Source of the DNA: Corynebacterium sp.
Lineage (GTDB): Bacteria > Actinomycetota > Actinomycetes > Mycobacteriales > Mycobacteriaceae
Assembly: GCA_030527885.1 (NCBI GenBank)
Contig: JAUMZY010000001.1
Span: 124,001-188,000, forward strand
Reading direction: 5' to 3'
Length of the DNA stretch: 64,000 bases
Shown: positions 46,947 to 55,754 of the stretch, in pieces
How the letters are laid out: each line of letters opens with the position of its first letter
How positions within the stretch are numbered: position 1 is the stretch's first letter
Made by a program: the position numbers and the translations under genes
The notes under the pieces: model-generated
Database searches by the model: none
What the model was told of the DNA's origin: nothing
What the model saw: the letters and a program-made list of their open reading frames with translations, nothing else

Positions 46947-46962
46947 TAGACAAAGCTGTCCA
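46947..46962 (+). promoter_or_regulatory. McbR-like operator before metX
   Basis: TAGACAAAGCTGTCCA fits the TAGAC-N6-GTCTA operator of McbR, the methionine/cysteine repressor of C. glutamicum, with one mismatch in the right half. A second GTCTA occurs 12 bases upstream. It is placed 40 bases before the metX start. Confidence 0.6.
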
Positions 46963-47002
46963 GGTAGCATGAGCTCAATTGAAATGCGAAAGGACCAACC
47001 TC

Positions 47003-48106
47003 ATGCTTGACACCACGGGTGCGCTTCAAAAAGTGACAATTGGCGACTTTACTACCGAGGCTGGCGTGACCATCCCAAATGTCACCATTGCTTACCAAGC
47101 TTGGGGCACATTTCGGGGCAATAACCTCATCCTGGTTGAACACGCTCTCACCGGTGATTCCAACGTGGCCGATTGGTGGGGGGAACTCCTCGGCCCAGGC
47201 AAAGCCCTAGATACAGATAAATACTGCATCCTCTGCACTAACACCCTAGGTGGCTGCATGGGCTCTACCGGGCCGGCCAGTTTAGACCCCGATGGTGTCC
47301 CCTGGGGATCACGTTTCCCCGCAATATCCATCCGCGATTTGGCGGAAGTAGAAAAGCAATTCCTAGACGTAATCGGGATCAAACAAATCCTGGCGGTACT
47401 GGGTGGCTCCATGGGTGGTGCCCGCACCCTTGAATGGACTCTGATGTATCCACAGTTCATCACGGCTGCACTTGTACTGGCCGTGTCTGCTCGTGCAAGC
47501 GCCTGGCAAATCGGAATTCAAACCGCCCAAATTTCCGCCATAGAACAAGATCCAAACTGGCACGACGGGGATTACTACCAAACAAACGCCAGCCCCCAAA
47601 ATGGATTAGCCGCCGCCCGCCGCATCGCGCACCTAACCTACCGGGGTGAACTAGAAATTGATGAGCGCTTCGGCACCGCCGTGCAACCCGGCGAAGATCC
47701 TCTAGGCCCATACCGCAACCCCACACAACGATTCGCAGTACAAAGCTACCTGGACTACCAAGGCGTAAAATTGACACAACGCTTTGATGCTGGTTCCTAT
47801 GTAGCACTCACCGAAGCCATGAACCGGCATGACATTGGGCGCGATCGCGGTGGCCTGAATAAAGCCCTAGCGGCATCCCGTGTACCCACCATGATTGCCG
47901 GCGTAGACACGGACATCCTTTACCCCTACCACCAACAGGAACACCTATCCCGGAATCTAGGGAATCTACTAGCCATGGCGAAGATCTCCTCCCCCATCGG
48001 CCATGACGCCTTTCTGGTGGAATGCCGCCAAGTCACCCGCATCATCCGCCAGTTCCTGGCGATGGCAGATAGCGGTGGCGAAAACGTCAACATGTACTTC
48101 ATTTAG
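47003..48106 (+). CDS. metX: Homoserine O-acetyltransferase
   Basis: The 367-residue alpha/beta-hydrolase-fold acyltransferase activates homoserine for direct sulfhydrylation by MetY. It shows CTNTLGGCMGSTGPAS, the nucleophile elbow AVLGGSMGGARTLEW (Ser), VDTDILYPYHQQEHL (Asp) and SPIGHDAFLVE (His). An AAAGGA box precedes ATG 47003 (MLDTTGALQKVTIGDF), deciding the start over 46979. A McbR-like site lies upstream. Its usual partner metY is about 16 kb to the left, on the same strand. Confidence 0.92.
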   Translation: MLDTTGALQKVTIGDFTTEAGVTIPNVTIAYQAWGTFRGNNLILVEHALTGDSNVADWWGELLGPGKALDTDKYCILCTNTLGGCMGSTGPASLDPDGVPWGSRFPAISIRDLAEVEKQFLDVIGIKQILAVLGGSMGGARTLEWTLMYPQFITAALVLAVSARASAWQIGIQTAQISAIEQDPNWHDGDYYQTNASPQNGLAAARRIAHLTYRGELEIDERFGTAVQPGEDPLGPYRNPTQRFAVQSYLDYQGVKLTQRFDAGSYVALTEAMNRHDIGRDRGGLNKALAASRVPTMIAGVDTDILYPYHQQEHLSRNLGNLLAMAKISSPIGHDAFLVECRQVTRIIRQFLAMADSGGENVNMYFI

Positions 48107-48133
48107 GGCACTCGGGCGGCGTCGAAAAGCAAA

Positions 48134-48478
48134 CTAGCTGCCCAGAGAATCCACCGTTCCGGACAAGAACAAAATCAACGCGCCAACCGTGGTAGTAAAA
48201 GCAACATCAAACCTGCGGGACCGCACCGCCAACACCGAAAGAACTTTCGAATCACAGGTGAAGCGCACAACCGCGAGCCACACCAACGCAGCACCCAGCG
48301 TAAACGTGGCGCGGCGCCAATGCTCCATGATGGCAAAACCACCAGAAACCACCACAGCCAGCAGAAACAAACCCAACATACTGTACTGCGCCACCAACGG
48401 AATCTTAGAAGGCTTCAGATCAACGTCGTGCGGGTTCTCCAGCACCCCCACCGGCCGCCGGGGTTTATCCGAGGCCAT
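48134..48478 (-). CDS. DUF3017 membrane protein
   Basis: The 114-residue protein begins [20 protein letters not shown] and has three hydrophobic spans (about residues 32-52, 56-78, 88-108). It fits the DUF3017 family, which in mycobacteria (Rv3355c) and corynebacteria always follows folD. Here its start overlaps the end of folD by 14 bases, showing translational coupling. Function is unknown. It is convergent with metX, with a GTCGAAAAGC motif (48121) between the two stops. Confidence 0.78.
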   Translation of the reverse strand: MASDKPRRPVGVLENPHDVDLKPSKIPLVAQYSMLGLFLLAVVVSGGFAIMEHWRRATFTLGAALVWLAVVRFTCDSKVLSVLAVRSRRFDVAFTTTVGALILFLSGTVDSLGS

Positions 48479-49322
48479 GCTCTTGCTCTGCGCGTTCCAC
48501 AACGTTGCGCACCAGGAAAGCCCTGGTCAGGGGGCCAACACCTCCGGGGTTGGGTGACACATAGCCGGCCACATCCCACACATCGGGGTGCACATCGCCA
48601 AGCAGCTTGCCATCCACGCGCGACACCCCGACGTCCAGCACGGCGGCGCCAGGCTTGACCATGTCGGCGGTGAGCATATTCCCCTTACCAGCGGCAGCAA
48701 CAATGATATCGGCGGCGATGGTTTCGGCCTTGAGGTCCTGGGTGCCGGTGTGGCAGAGGGTCACGGTGGCGTTCTCCGACTTGCGGGTGAGCATGAGGCC
48801 GATGGGCCGGCCCACCGTCACGCCGCGGCCGATCACCACAACCTTCTTACCAGCGGTTTCCACACCGTAGCGCTTGAGCAGATGAATGGCGCCGTTGGGC
48901 GTGCACGGCAAAGGAGCCGGTTCGTTAAGAACGAGTTTTCCCAGGTTAACGGGGTGCAGGCCATCGGCGTCCTTCGCGGGGTCGATGCGCTCCAGCACGG
49001 CGTTTTCGTTCAGGTGTTTGGGCAGCGGAAGCTGCACGATGTAGCCGGTGCAGGCGGGGTCGGCGTTGAGTTCATCAATGACAGCATGCAGTTCCTCTTG
49101 GCTGACATCAGCCGACAAATCCTTCCGAATCGAGGTCACGCCCACCTGCTCACAGTCGCGGTGCTTCATTTTGACGTAAGCGTGACTCGCCGGATCATCC
49201 CCCACCAGCACAGTTGCCAGGCCCGGGGTGATTCCCTGAGCTTTGAGCGCCTGCACCCGGGTTACCAGATCCGCAAAAATCTCATCACGATACAGATTGC
49301 CATCAAGTTTGGTTGCTGTCAT
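48465..49322 (-). CDS. folD: Methylenetetrahydrofolate dehydrogenase/cyclohydrolase
   Basis: The 285-residue bifunctional one-carbon enzyme converts 5,10-methylene-THF to 10-formyl-THF. It shows [21 protein letters not shown] with the catalytic Tyr and Lys, and [17 protein letters not shown]. The NADP-binding [18 protein letters not shown] follows, with [17 protein letters not shown] and [17 protein letters not shown] at the end. All signatures are complete. It is read away from the repeat-rich gap at 49.3-50.1 kb and coupled to the DUF3017 gene. Confidence 0.92.
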   Translation of the reverse strand: MTATKLDGNLYRDEIFADLVTRVQALKAQGITPGLATVLVGDDPASHAYVKMKHRDCEQVGVTSIRKDLSADVSQEELHAVIDELNADPACTGYIVQLPLPKHLNENAVLERIDPAKDADGLHPVNLGKLVLNEPAPLPCTPNGAIHLLKRYGVETAGKKVVVIGRGVTVGRPIGLMLTRKSENATVTLCHTGTQDLKAETIAADIIVAAAGKGNMLTADMVKPGAAVLDVGVSRVDGKLLGDVHPDVWDVAGYVSPNPGGVGPLTRAFLVRNVVERAEQEHGLG

Positions 49323-49384
49323 GGTTGTCCATTATATTCACTGCCCCACCTATCGACGCACAACCAGCTTACCGCGCTAGTGTG

Positions 49385-50043
49385 TGTGGCGTTTTCGGGA
49401 ATAGGAGCTTATCGAGTTTGCTGACCACCCTGTGGCGGCGTGTCACCCGGAACCCCATTTCAGCACCATTGCTGCTTTTCGACGGCCCACGCAGCACGTT
49501 TCCTAAACGTGGTTTCCTGCCCTGAGACCTTTCCTGCGCCTCCCCTCACACAGGAAACCTTGTTCAGCACCATCGAAGCCCAACACGGGGCAACCTGGCG
49601 GCGTCGCAAAGCAACAGCATGTTTCCTAAACCAGGATTCCTGCCGCAGCCCACACACCACGCCGGCGGGTTTCCCAAAACCCCAGTTCAGCACCGTTGCA
49701 GCCGCAGTATACTTTCTAAACTGGGATTCTGCACTGTGGCCCCCCATCCCGTCGGGCGTGTCACCCAGAACCCCAGTTCAGCAAGGTTGCTAGCTTTTCG
49801 ACGCATCCAGCTCCGCGCCTCCCTGACGCCAATTCGGCCCTTGGGGTTGTGCTGTACATGTTCTAAGCTCCCATTCCGGTGTGAGCGGTGTTGATTTGGA
49901 CCTCGTTTTTCGGGAATGCGAGCTTATCGGGTGTGCTGAACGTGGTTTCTTTGGTTTTGGGCGTTGGCGGGATACCTCTGAATCAGTAAATCCAGTTCAG
50001 CAAGGTTGCGGCTGGCGGCTCGGGGTGGTGGGCGTCGAAAAGC
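49385..50043. repeat. Repeat-filled intergenic region (A and B hairpin units, inverted relative to the island)
   Basis: No credible gene lies between folD and trmL. One complete 63-bp family A unit lies at 49864-49926, its interior reverse-complementary to the island copies, and one right arm alone at about 49398-49411. Family B units or parts lie at about 49418-49469, 49499-49571, 49620-49693, 49710-49782 and 49938-50008. They typically end in CCCAGTTCAGCA and begin TTTCCTAAAC or TGCTGAAC. GCTTTTCGAC/GTCGAAAAGC copies occur at 49474, 49793 and 50034, plus a GTCGCAAAGC variant at 49604. Confidence 0.82.
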
Positions 50044-50090
50044 GAGCAGCTCTTTTTCACCTGGCAGGCGCACCGGCTAAGGTCTTTAGC

Positions 50091-50573
50091 ATGGCTCCCT
50101 TCACCCATATCATTTTTGATCAACCGTGCATTCCGCCGAATACTGGGAATGCAATTCGTTTGTGTGCGAACACAGGTGCGAAGCTTCATTTGGCGGGGCC
50201 GCTGGGCTTTAATCTCAAGGACAAGAATTTGAAGCGGGCGGGGTTGGATTATCACGATTTTGCCAGCGTGGCGGTGCATAAGAATTTGCAGGCTTGCTTG
50301 GACGCTTTGCCCACCGGTAGGGTGTTTGCGTTTAGTTCGCATGGTACGGTGACGCACACAAATATCAGCTATGAGCTGGGAGATATTCTGCTGTTTGGCC
50401 CGGAGCCCACCGGTTTGGATGCGGCGGCGTTGCAGCATCCGCGGGTCACGGAGATCGTGCGCATCCCCATGCGGCCGGGCATTCGGTCGCTGAACCTGGC
50501 TAACGCCGCCTCGGTTGCCATGTATGAAGCGTGGCGGCAGCTGGGGTATCCCGGCGCGGAGCTCCCCAGTTAG
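50091..50573 (+). CDS. trmL: tRNA (cytidine/uridine-34-2'-O)-methyltransferase
   Basis: The 160-residue SPOUT methyltransferase modifies the wobble base of leucine tRNAs. It shows IIFDQPCIPPNTGNAIRLCA, the knot motifs ILLFGPEPTGLD and VRIPMRPGIRSLNLANAASVAMYEAWRQL. It starts at ATG 50091. Its TAG stop overlaps the first base of a GCTTTTCGAC motif at 50573, an arrangement seen again at the end of the EsrI-like gene. Confidence 0.87.
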   Translation: MAPFTHIIFDQPCIPPNTGNAIRLCANTGAKLHLAGPLGFNLKDKNLKRAGLDYHDFASVAVHKNLQACLDALPTGRVFAFSSHGTVTHTNISYELGDILLFGPEPTGLDAAALQHPRVTEIVRIPMRPGIRSLNLANAASVAMYEAWRQLGYPGAELPS

Positions 50574-50712
50574 CTTTTCGACGAGCACCTCTAGCACAAA
50601 TTCGGTAGTAGCACGCTTGATTTGGCGTATATCACACCCCCGCCGCGATCCTCTTCCGCGGTTATCTGCATAATGGGAGGGGAGGCCTCCTGCGCTATCG
50701 AAAGGAAAATGC

Positions 50713-51657
50713 ATGGCTCACGAAGCAAGTAGTAAAAAAGACCGCGATGAGGAGCACCTGCAAGGGCACTGGCTGTTGGCCAAGTTGGGTAAGAAGGTGT
50801 TGCGCCCTGGTGGGAAGAAACTGACCCATTGGATGATTGATAACGCTAATCCCACGAATAAACGGGTGGTGGAGTTTGCCCCGGGTTTGGGCATCACTGC
50901 GGCGGAACTTTTGGATCGTAATCCAAAGAGTTATGTCGGTGTGGATCAGGATCCTGATGCGGCAGCTACCACGGCGTTGTCTGCGAAGCAGTCACGGTTG
51001 GGTATTACCGCCGAGGTGATCCAGGGAACGGCTGCTGACACGGGTTTGCCTTCGAATTCTGCCGATCTGGTGGTGGGCGAGGCCATGCTCACCATGCAGG
51101 GCGATAAGGGTAAGAATGCGATTGTTTCCGAGGCGAATCGCCTGTTGGAGGTTGGTGGCCGCTATGCCATTCATGAGTTGTTGTTGACGCCTAATAATGT
51201 GGATCCTGCTGTTGCGGATAATCTGCGCAAGGCGTTGGCTACCACGATTAAGGTGAATGCGCGTCCGCTTACTGCCAATGAGTGGAGTGAGCTGTTGGAG
51301 AGCAATGGTTTTAAGGTGTTGTCGTTGAAGGTGGCGCCGATGGGGTTGTTGCATCCGAAGCAGATGATTGAGGATGAGGGCCCGCGGGTGGGCAAGATTT
51401 TGTTCAATCTGGCGCGTAATCCGAAGGCTCGTAAGCGTATTCTTGCGATGCGCAAGGTGTTTAATGATAATGCCAAGAATTTGGGTGCTATTTCTGTTAT
51501 TGCGGAGAAGGTTTCTGATGTGAAGCCTGAGGCCGCAGCAGCCGTTGAGGCCAAGGCTGAAGAGCCAAAGGCCCCCACCCCCACAGAGACACCGAAGACT
51601 GAGACGCCGAAGGCATCAGCGACTCCGGAAACGCCGCCGGCTGATTCGGAGGATTAA
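50713..51657 (+). CDS. SAM-dependent methyltransferase with acidic Pro/Thr tail
   Basis: The 314-residue class I methyltransferase has motif I VVEFAPGLGITAAELLDRNP, motif II YVGVDQDPDA, and a post-motif segment SADLVVGEAMLTMQGDKGKNAIVSEANRLLEVGGRYAIHEL. The last 50 residues are low-complexity Ala/Glu/Pro/Thr. The substrate is unknown; the domain resembles small-molecule or quinone methyltransferases. A GAAAGGAAA box lies before ATG 50713. The gene ends at a perfect hairpin made of inverted GTCGAAAAGC copies. Confidence 0.8.
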   Translation: MAHEASSKKDRDEEHLQGHWLLAKLGKKVLRPGGKKLTHWMIDNANPTNKRVVEFAPGLGITAAELLDRNPKSYVGVDQDPDAAATTALSAKQSRLGITAEVIQGTAADTGLPSNSADLVVGEAMLTMQGDKGKNAIVSEANRLLEVGGRYAIHELLLTPNNVDPAVADNLRKALATTIKVNARPLTANEWSELLESNGFKVLSLKVAPMGLLHPKQMIEDEGPRVGKILFNLARNPKARKRILAMRKVFNDNAKNLGAISVIAEKVSDVKPEAAAAVEAKAEEPKAPTPTETPKTETPKASATPETPPADSED

Positions 51658-51670
51658 CCTGAAGGTTTAG

Positions 51671-51706
51671 GCGTCGAAAAGCTTATGTAAGCTTTTCGAC
51701 GCTTTT
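51671..51706. terminator. Bidirectional terminator formed by two inverted GTCGAAAAGC motifs
   Basis: Perfect 15-base arms GCGTCGAAAAGCTTA/TAAGCTTTTCGACGC with a 2-base loop are followed by TTTT. The hairpin lies between the convergent methyltransferase and PH-domain genes and even contains the TAA stop of the latter (51683-51685). It is built of two head-to-head copies of the dispersed motif, as DNA-uptake sequences do in other bacteria. Confidence 0.88.
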
Positions 51707-52939
51707 GCTATGCAGGGTGTGTAGTAGGTGGTGGGCCTCGGGGAGGCTGAGGTCTCGGCCGGTCATGGTGACTGGGCCGTGGACGAGGTGGAGTTTGACT
51801 GTGGCTAGGTTGGTTAGTCGTTGGGTGGGGCCGGTTTCTAAGCTGAGTTCTTGGATGTGGCGGCGGAATACGATGGCGGCGCGGCGGCTGATTAGGCCTC
51901 GGTGTTCGATGGCGTGGGTGGGGGTGATTTCGAAGGCTTGGCGGCGGAAGTCGAAGGGTGATACCCAAAAGGCCCTGGTGGGGCTGCGGAATTGTGGTTG
52001 GTGGGGGTGGTCAGGGTCGAGGGAGTAGCCGGTGAGAAGTTCGCAGAGCATCATGGCGGTTTTTTTGTTTCCGACTGGGAGGATGGTCATGCCTTCGCTG
52101 CGTTCGCCGTAGCCGGCTACGGTGACTTGCACGCGCCACCAGCCGCAGAGGCGCCACATGGCGGTTTTGCGGATGATGACGGCGTGGGCGCGGGACATGT
52201 TGAGGGTTTTGCGTTGGAGGTTGGCTAACCCGTAGGAAACGTTGATGGTGTTGCCGATTCGGCGGGCTGTGAATTGGTAGGAGCCGTCGATGGTGCGCCA
52301 AATGTTGGGGATGGTGGTCACAAACACTGGGAGTGCTGCTGCTAGGGAAATGTCCAGGCCGGTGCTCAGCAGTAGTGATGCGAAGGATATTACTGCGGAG
52401 ATGCTAAGCATGGAGGCTATGAGGGATCGGTAGATGGGGATTGGGGGGACGAGTAGTTCGCCTTCGTTGGATTCGCCGAGGAGTTGTTTTTTGAGGTCTT
52501 CGGCGGTGCGGCGTTTAAGGTAGCGGACTTCGATGCGAGAGTTGTGTCCACCGGCGGTTTCGATGCGGACTGCGGCGAGGCCGAAAAGGCGGGCGTGAAA
52601 TGGTTGGATGACGTCGATGGCTTGGGTGCGGTCGAAGCGGGCGCTGCGGGTTTTGCGTTTGAATAGTCCCCAGCGGAAAACAATGTCGACGTCGGTGATG
52701 GTGTAGCTGGTTGCGCGCCACCAAAGGAGGGATGCGCAGAGGGCAACGACAGTGCCGCCGCCGATGATGGCGAGGGCTTGGATGGTTTCGGTGCGGTCGC
52801 TGGAGATGAGGCGGCGGCCGAGTTCGAGGATGTGGTCGCTGAAGCTGGTTGCGGCGAAGACGGCGAGGGCAATGATGAAGCTCCAGGCGCGCAGCACTGG
52901 GGTGAGGGGGTGGACGCGGTGGGTGGTTGGTGTGGTCAC
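51683..52939 (-). CDS. Membrane protein with bacterial PH domains (YdbT-like)
   Basis: The 418-residue protein starts at GTG 52939 (MTTPTTHRVHPLTPVLRAW), overlapping the upstream gene by 4 bases. It has several paired hydrophobic spans and three bPH2 (PF03703-type) repeats, seen in SYTITDVDIVFRWGLFKRKTRSARFDRTQAIDVIQPFHARLFGLAAVRIETAGG and in later QFTARRIGNTINVSYGLANLQRKTLNMSRAHAVIIRKT and THAIEHRGLISRRAAIVF. The longer open frame upstream of 52939 is out of phase with the neighbour and rejected. The YdbS/YdbT pair is linked to membrane stress or antimicrobial sensitivity in Bacillus; role here unknown. Confidence 0.78.
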   Translation of the reverse strand: MTTPTTHRVHPLTPVLRAWSFIIALAVFAATSFSDHILELGRRLISSDRTETIQALAIIGGGTVVALCASLLWWRATSYTITDVDIVFRWGLFKRKTRSARFDRTQAIDVIQPFHARLFGLAAVRIETAGGHNSRIEVRYLKRRTAEDLKKQLLGESNEGELLVPPIPIYRSLIASMLSISAVISFASLLLSTGLDISLAAALPVFVTTIPNIWRTIDGSYQFTARRIGNTINVSYGLANLQRKTLNMSRAHAVIIRKTAMWRLCGWWRVQVTVAGYGERSEGMTILPVGNKKTAMMLCELLTGYSLDPDHPHQPQFRSPTRAFWVSPFDFRRQAFEITPTHAIEHRGLISRRAAIVFRRHIQELSLETGPTQRLTNLATVKLHLVHGPVTMTGRDLSLPEAHHLLHTLHSKSVEKLT

Positions 52940-53403
52940 AGGTCGATCATCTTTTCCTTGGCGCGGTGGGCGATGCGGGCGCGGAGTTCGTCGGCAAGGG
53001 TGGCGTCGAGGCCTTTGATGCTGGCGTTGCTGGTGGTGGAGGCGGTGTTCAGCCGCAGCGTCTTGAGTCCGTACATGCGTTCGATGGGGCCTTGGCTGAC
53101 GTCGAGGTATTGCACGCGCCCGTAGGGGATGATGGTGAAGTTTTGCCAGAGGCGGCCGCGGGTGAGGAGGAGGTCGTCTTCGGTTTCCAACCAGCCGAGG
53201 TAGTGGACTTGGCGGGGGATGAGCCAAATCTGCCAAAAGAGCAGCACTGTTGCGGCACCGGCTGCGCACCAACCCCAGGTGCCGCCGTCGAAGTAGTGCG
53301 CCCAGACGAGTGCGGCGATGATCAGAATGAGGCACCAGGGCAGGCGGGCCAGGTAGCGCACTCGGGTGAGGTGGGGTGAGACTGGGTTGAGGGTTTCGTC
53401 CAT
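52936..53403 (-). CDS. PH-domain membrane protein (YdbS-like)
   Basis: The 155-residue protein starts at ATG 53403 (MDETLNPVSPHLTRVRYLAR). It has two hydrophobic spans and then a bPH2 domain, VHYLGWLETEDDLLLTRGRL followed by WQNFTIIPYGRVQYLDVSQG. Its stop overlaps the next start (GTGA), and the two probably form a membrane complex as in YdbS/YdbT pairs. No catalytic motif. Confidence 0.8.
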   Translation of the reverse strand: MDETLNPVSPHLTRVRYLARLPWCLILIIAALVWAHYFDGGTWGWCAAGAATVLLFWQIWLIPRQVHYLGWLETEDDLLLTRGRLWQNFTIIPYGRVQYLDVSQGPIERMYGLKTLRLNTASTTSNASIKGLDATLADELRARIAHRAKEKMIDL

Positions 53404-53520
53404 AACAGGTTCCACTTTAGCGATATGCGCATGCTTGTCGACGCTTCTCGACGCCGCCAGCAGCAGGTTTGCTCAGTTCAGGGGATTGGGGGCCGCAACG
53501 GTGGGCGTCGAAAAGCAAAA

Positions 53521-53536
53521 AAGACAGCTTGGTCTA
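53521..53536 (+). promoter_or_regulatory. McbR-like operator upstream of metQ (distal)
   Basis: AAGACAGCTTGGTCTA matches the TAGAC-N6-GTCTA operator with one mismatch at the first base. It lies about 210 bases before the metQ start and 130 bases before a second such site. Confidence 0.6.
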
Positions 53537-53668
53537 ATATGAATAAAATCAAATAACAGTGAGTAGCACATCACATATAGTTGCTTTGAACTGGTATAAT
53601 ACCTAGACTTATGCGAGGCTATTTAAGGCAAAAATGCCGCATTATACTCAGGTTTTCTACATCCTGAA

Positions 53669-53684
53669 TAGACCAAGCTGTACA
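53669..53684 (+). promoter_or_regulatory. McbR-like operator upstream of metQ (proximal)
   Basis: TAGACCAAGCTGTACA has a perfect left half of the McbR operator and a right half with two mismatches. It is about 60 bases before the metQ start. Paired operators fit repression of methionine uptake when methionine is plentiful. Confidence 0.55.
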
Positions 53685-53744
53685 TTTTTGCCGGACTGCG
53701 CTAGGGTCAATTTTCAAAGTAACCCACATGTAAGGATGAAAGTT

Positions 53745-54635
53745 ATGGGCATTCGTTTTAACCGGCTGATTGCAGCAACCGCCGCAACTATAATAGCCGC
53801 TACTGGTCTAGTTGCGTGCTCCCCGCAGAGCTCCAGCGAAAACCCCAACGAAACCGTGGTGCGCATCGGCACCACCGATGCCGAAAAGAAGGCCTGGGAA
53901 GTCTTCGAACAAAAGGCCCAGGAAAACGGCATCAAGCTGGAGATAACCAGCTTTGGCGACTACAACGTCCCCAACGACGCCCTGGCACAGGACCAAATTG
54001 ACGTCAACCTATTCCAGCACTTGAAGTTCCTCGCGGAATACAATGTTGCCCACAACGAGACCCTGACGCCGGTTGGCGCCACCGAAATTGTGCCGCTGGC
54101 CCTGTTCTGGAAAGACCACTCCGACCTCAACGGCATTGATGGCCAAGACGTCGCCATCCCCAACGACCCCTCCAACCAGGGGCGCGCCATCAACGTGCTG
54201 GTGCAGGCCCAACTGGTCACCCTGAAAGACGACACCAAGAACACCGTCACCCCCACCCCAGAGGACATCGACCGGGACAAGTCCAAGGTAGGGGTCACCC
54301 CGGTTGATGCCGCCCAAACCACGGTTGCCTACGGTGAGGGCAAGCCTGCCATCATCAACAACACTTACTTGGATCGCGCCAACATTGACCCCAAGTTGTC
54401 GGTGTTCGCCGACGACCCCAAGTCCGAGTTGGCTGAACCCTACATCAATGCGTTCGTGGTGAAGCAAGACCGCAAGGATGATCCAGTGTTCCAGAAGCTG
54501 ACTGAACTGTGGCACACCAAGGAAGTTCAGGACGCAGTGGCCGAAGACTCCAAGGGCACATCCGTGCCGGTCAAACGCACTCCGGAAGAGCTGCAAAAGA
54601 TCCTCGACCGGTTGCAGGAACAAAATAAAAGCTAA
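53745..54635 (+). CDS. metQ: Methionine-binding lipoprotein MetQ
   Basis: The NlpA/MetQ lipoprotein of about 296 residues has lipobox TGLVACSPQ at residues 19-27, followed by VVRIGTTDAEKKAWEVFEQK. Binding-site segments are QDQIDVNLFQHLKFLAEYN, GVTPVDAAQTTVAYGEGKPA and EPYINAFVVKQDRKDDPVFQ. It would bind methionine outside the membrane for MetNI. An AAGGA box eight bases before ATG 53745 is the basis for the start; ATG 53736 overlaps that box. A strong terminator separates it from metN. Confidence 0.88.
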   Translation: MGIRFNRLIAATAATIIAATGLVACSPQSSSENPNETVVRIGTTDAEKKAWEVFEQKAQENGIKLEITSFGDYNVPNDALAQDQIDVNLFQHLKFLAEYNVAHNETLTPVGATEIVPLALFWKDHSDLNGIDGQDVAIPNDPSNQGRAINVLVQAQLVTLKDDTKNTVTPTPEDIDRDKSKVGVTPVDAAQTTVAYGEGKPAIINNTYLDRANIDPKLSVFADDPKSELAEPYINAFVVKQDRKDDPVFQKLTELWHTKEVQDAVAEDSKGTSVPVKRTPEELQKILDRLQEQNKS

Positions 54636-54652
54636 AGCATAACCCGCCGTCA

Positions 54653-54679
54653 AACCCCAGCTAACCAGCTGGGGTTTTT
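54653..54679 (+). terminator. Intrinsic terminator between metQ and metN
   Basis: A perfect 10-base stem AACCCCAGCT/AGCTGGGGTT with an AACC loop is followed by TTTT. Placed inside the metQNI unit, it probably lowers expression of the transporter relative to the binding protein. Confidence 0.85.
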
Positions 54680-54719
54680 GGGGAGTTTCATCGAAAGCAA
54701 TCAAAGAAAGAAGATTCAT

Positions 54720-55754
54720 GTGACTGGTACCCGCGTTGAATTTGTCAACCTATCCAAAGTATTTTCCTCTGGAAAACACTCGCAAAAACAAAAAGTGGTG
54801 GCATTAGACAACATCAACCTCACCATAGAACCAGGCGAAATCATCGGAGTGATTGGCTACTCCGGCGCCGGCAAGTCCACCCTGGTGCGCATGATTAACG
54901 GCCTCGATTCGCCCTCATCCGGCGAAGTGCTGCTCGACGGGACCAATATCGTGGGCATGAAGGAACGCGAACTGCGCGATGTGCGCCGCAACATCGGCAT
55001 GATCTTCCAACAATTCAACCTCATGAACTCCCGCACCGCCGCCGGCAACGTCGGCTACCCCCTGAGCCTGGCCGGCATGCCGCGGGAAGAACGCACCCAA
55101 CGAGTGGCAGAACTTCTAGAATTCGTGGGGCTAGCCGACCGCGGCGACAACTACCCCGAACAACTCTCCGGCGGACAAAAGCAACGGGTCGGCATCGCCC
55201 GGGCGCTCGCCACCAACCCGGCACTTTTGCTTGCCGACGAAGCCACCTCCGCCCTCGACCCGGAAACCACCCACGAGGTACTGAGCTTGCTACGCAAGGT
55301 GAACGAAGAACTCGGCATCACCATCGTGGTCATCACCCACGAAATGGAAGTGGTGCGCGCCATCGCCGACAAGGTGGCCGTGATGGAATTCGGCAAAGTC
55401 GTCGAGTACGGCAGCACGTACGAAGTGTTCTCCAACCCGCAAACCACCGTGGCCCAGAAATTCGTGGCCACATCGCTGCGTAACACCCCAGATTCCATTG
55501 AATCGGCGGAACTCCTCTCCCACGAAGGCCGCCTGTTCACCATCAACCTCACGGAAGAATCTGGGTTCTTCGCCGCCGCCGCTGACGCCCGCGCCGCCGG
55601 CGCGGAAATCGGCATTGTGCACGGTGGGGTGACCACCCTACAACGGCATTCATTTGGCAAAGTCACGGTGCGCCTGACGGGCCCCGATTCCGCCATTGAT
55701 GCGTTCTACCACCAACTGAACAACACCACCGACATTGAGGAGATCCGCCGATGA
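54720..55754 (+). CDS. metN: Methionine ABC transporter ATP-binding protein MetN
   Basis: The 344-residue ATPase has Walker A GVIGYSGAGKSTLVRMINGL, signature PEQLSGGQKQRVGIARALA and Walker B LLLADEATSALDPETT. The C-terminal NIL regulatory domain (LFTINLTEESGFFAAAADARA, TTLQRHSFGKVTVRLTG) binds methionine and inhibits transport in E. coli MetN. The start is GTG 54720 (MTGTRVEFVNLSKVF) after an AAAGAAAG stretch. The stop overlaps metI by ATGA. Confidence 0.9.
   Translation: MTGTRVEFVNLSKVFSSGKHSQKQKVVALDNINLTIEPGEIIGVIGYSGAGKSTLVRMINGLDSPSSGEVLLDGTNIVGMKERELRDVRRNIGMIFQQFNLMNSRTAAGNVGYPLSLAGMPREERTQRVAELLEFVGLADRGDNYPEQLSGGQKQRVGIARALATNPALLLADEATSALDPETTHEVLSLLRKVNEELGITIVVITHEMEVVRAIADKVAVMEFGKVVEYGSTYEVFSNPQTTVAQKFVATSLRNTPDSIESAELLSHEGRLFTINLTEESGFFAAAADARAAGAEIGIVHGGVTTLQRHSFGKVTVRLTGPDSAIDAFYHQLNNTTDIEEIRR

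Noticed and set aside
52940..53335. N-terminal extension of the YdbT-like PH protein
   Set aside because: The extension is Arg/Pro/His-rich, out of phase with the upstream PH gene it overlaps, and the GTGA overlap gives a natural start at 52939.
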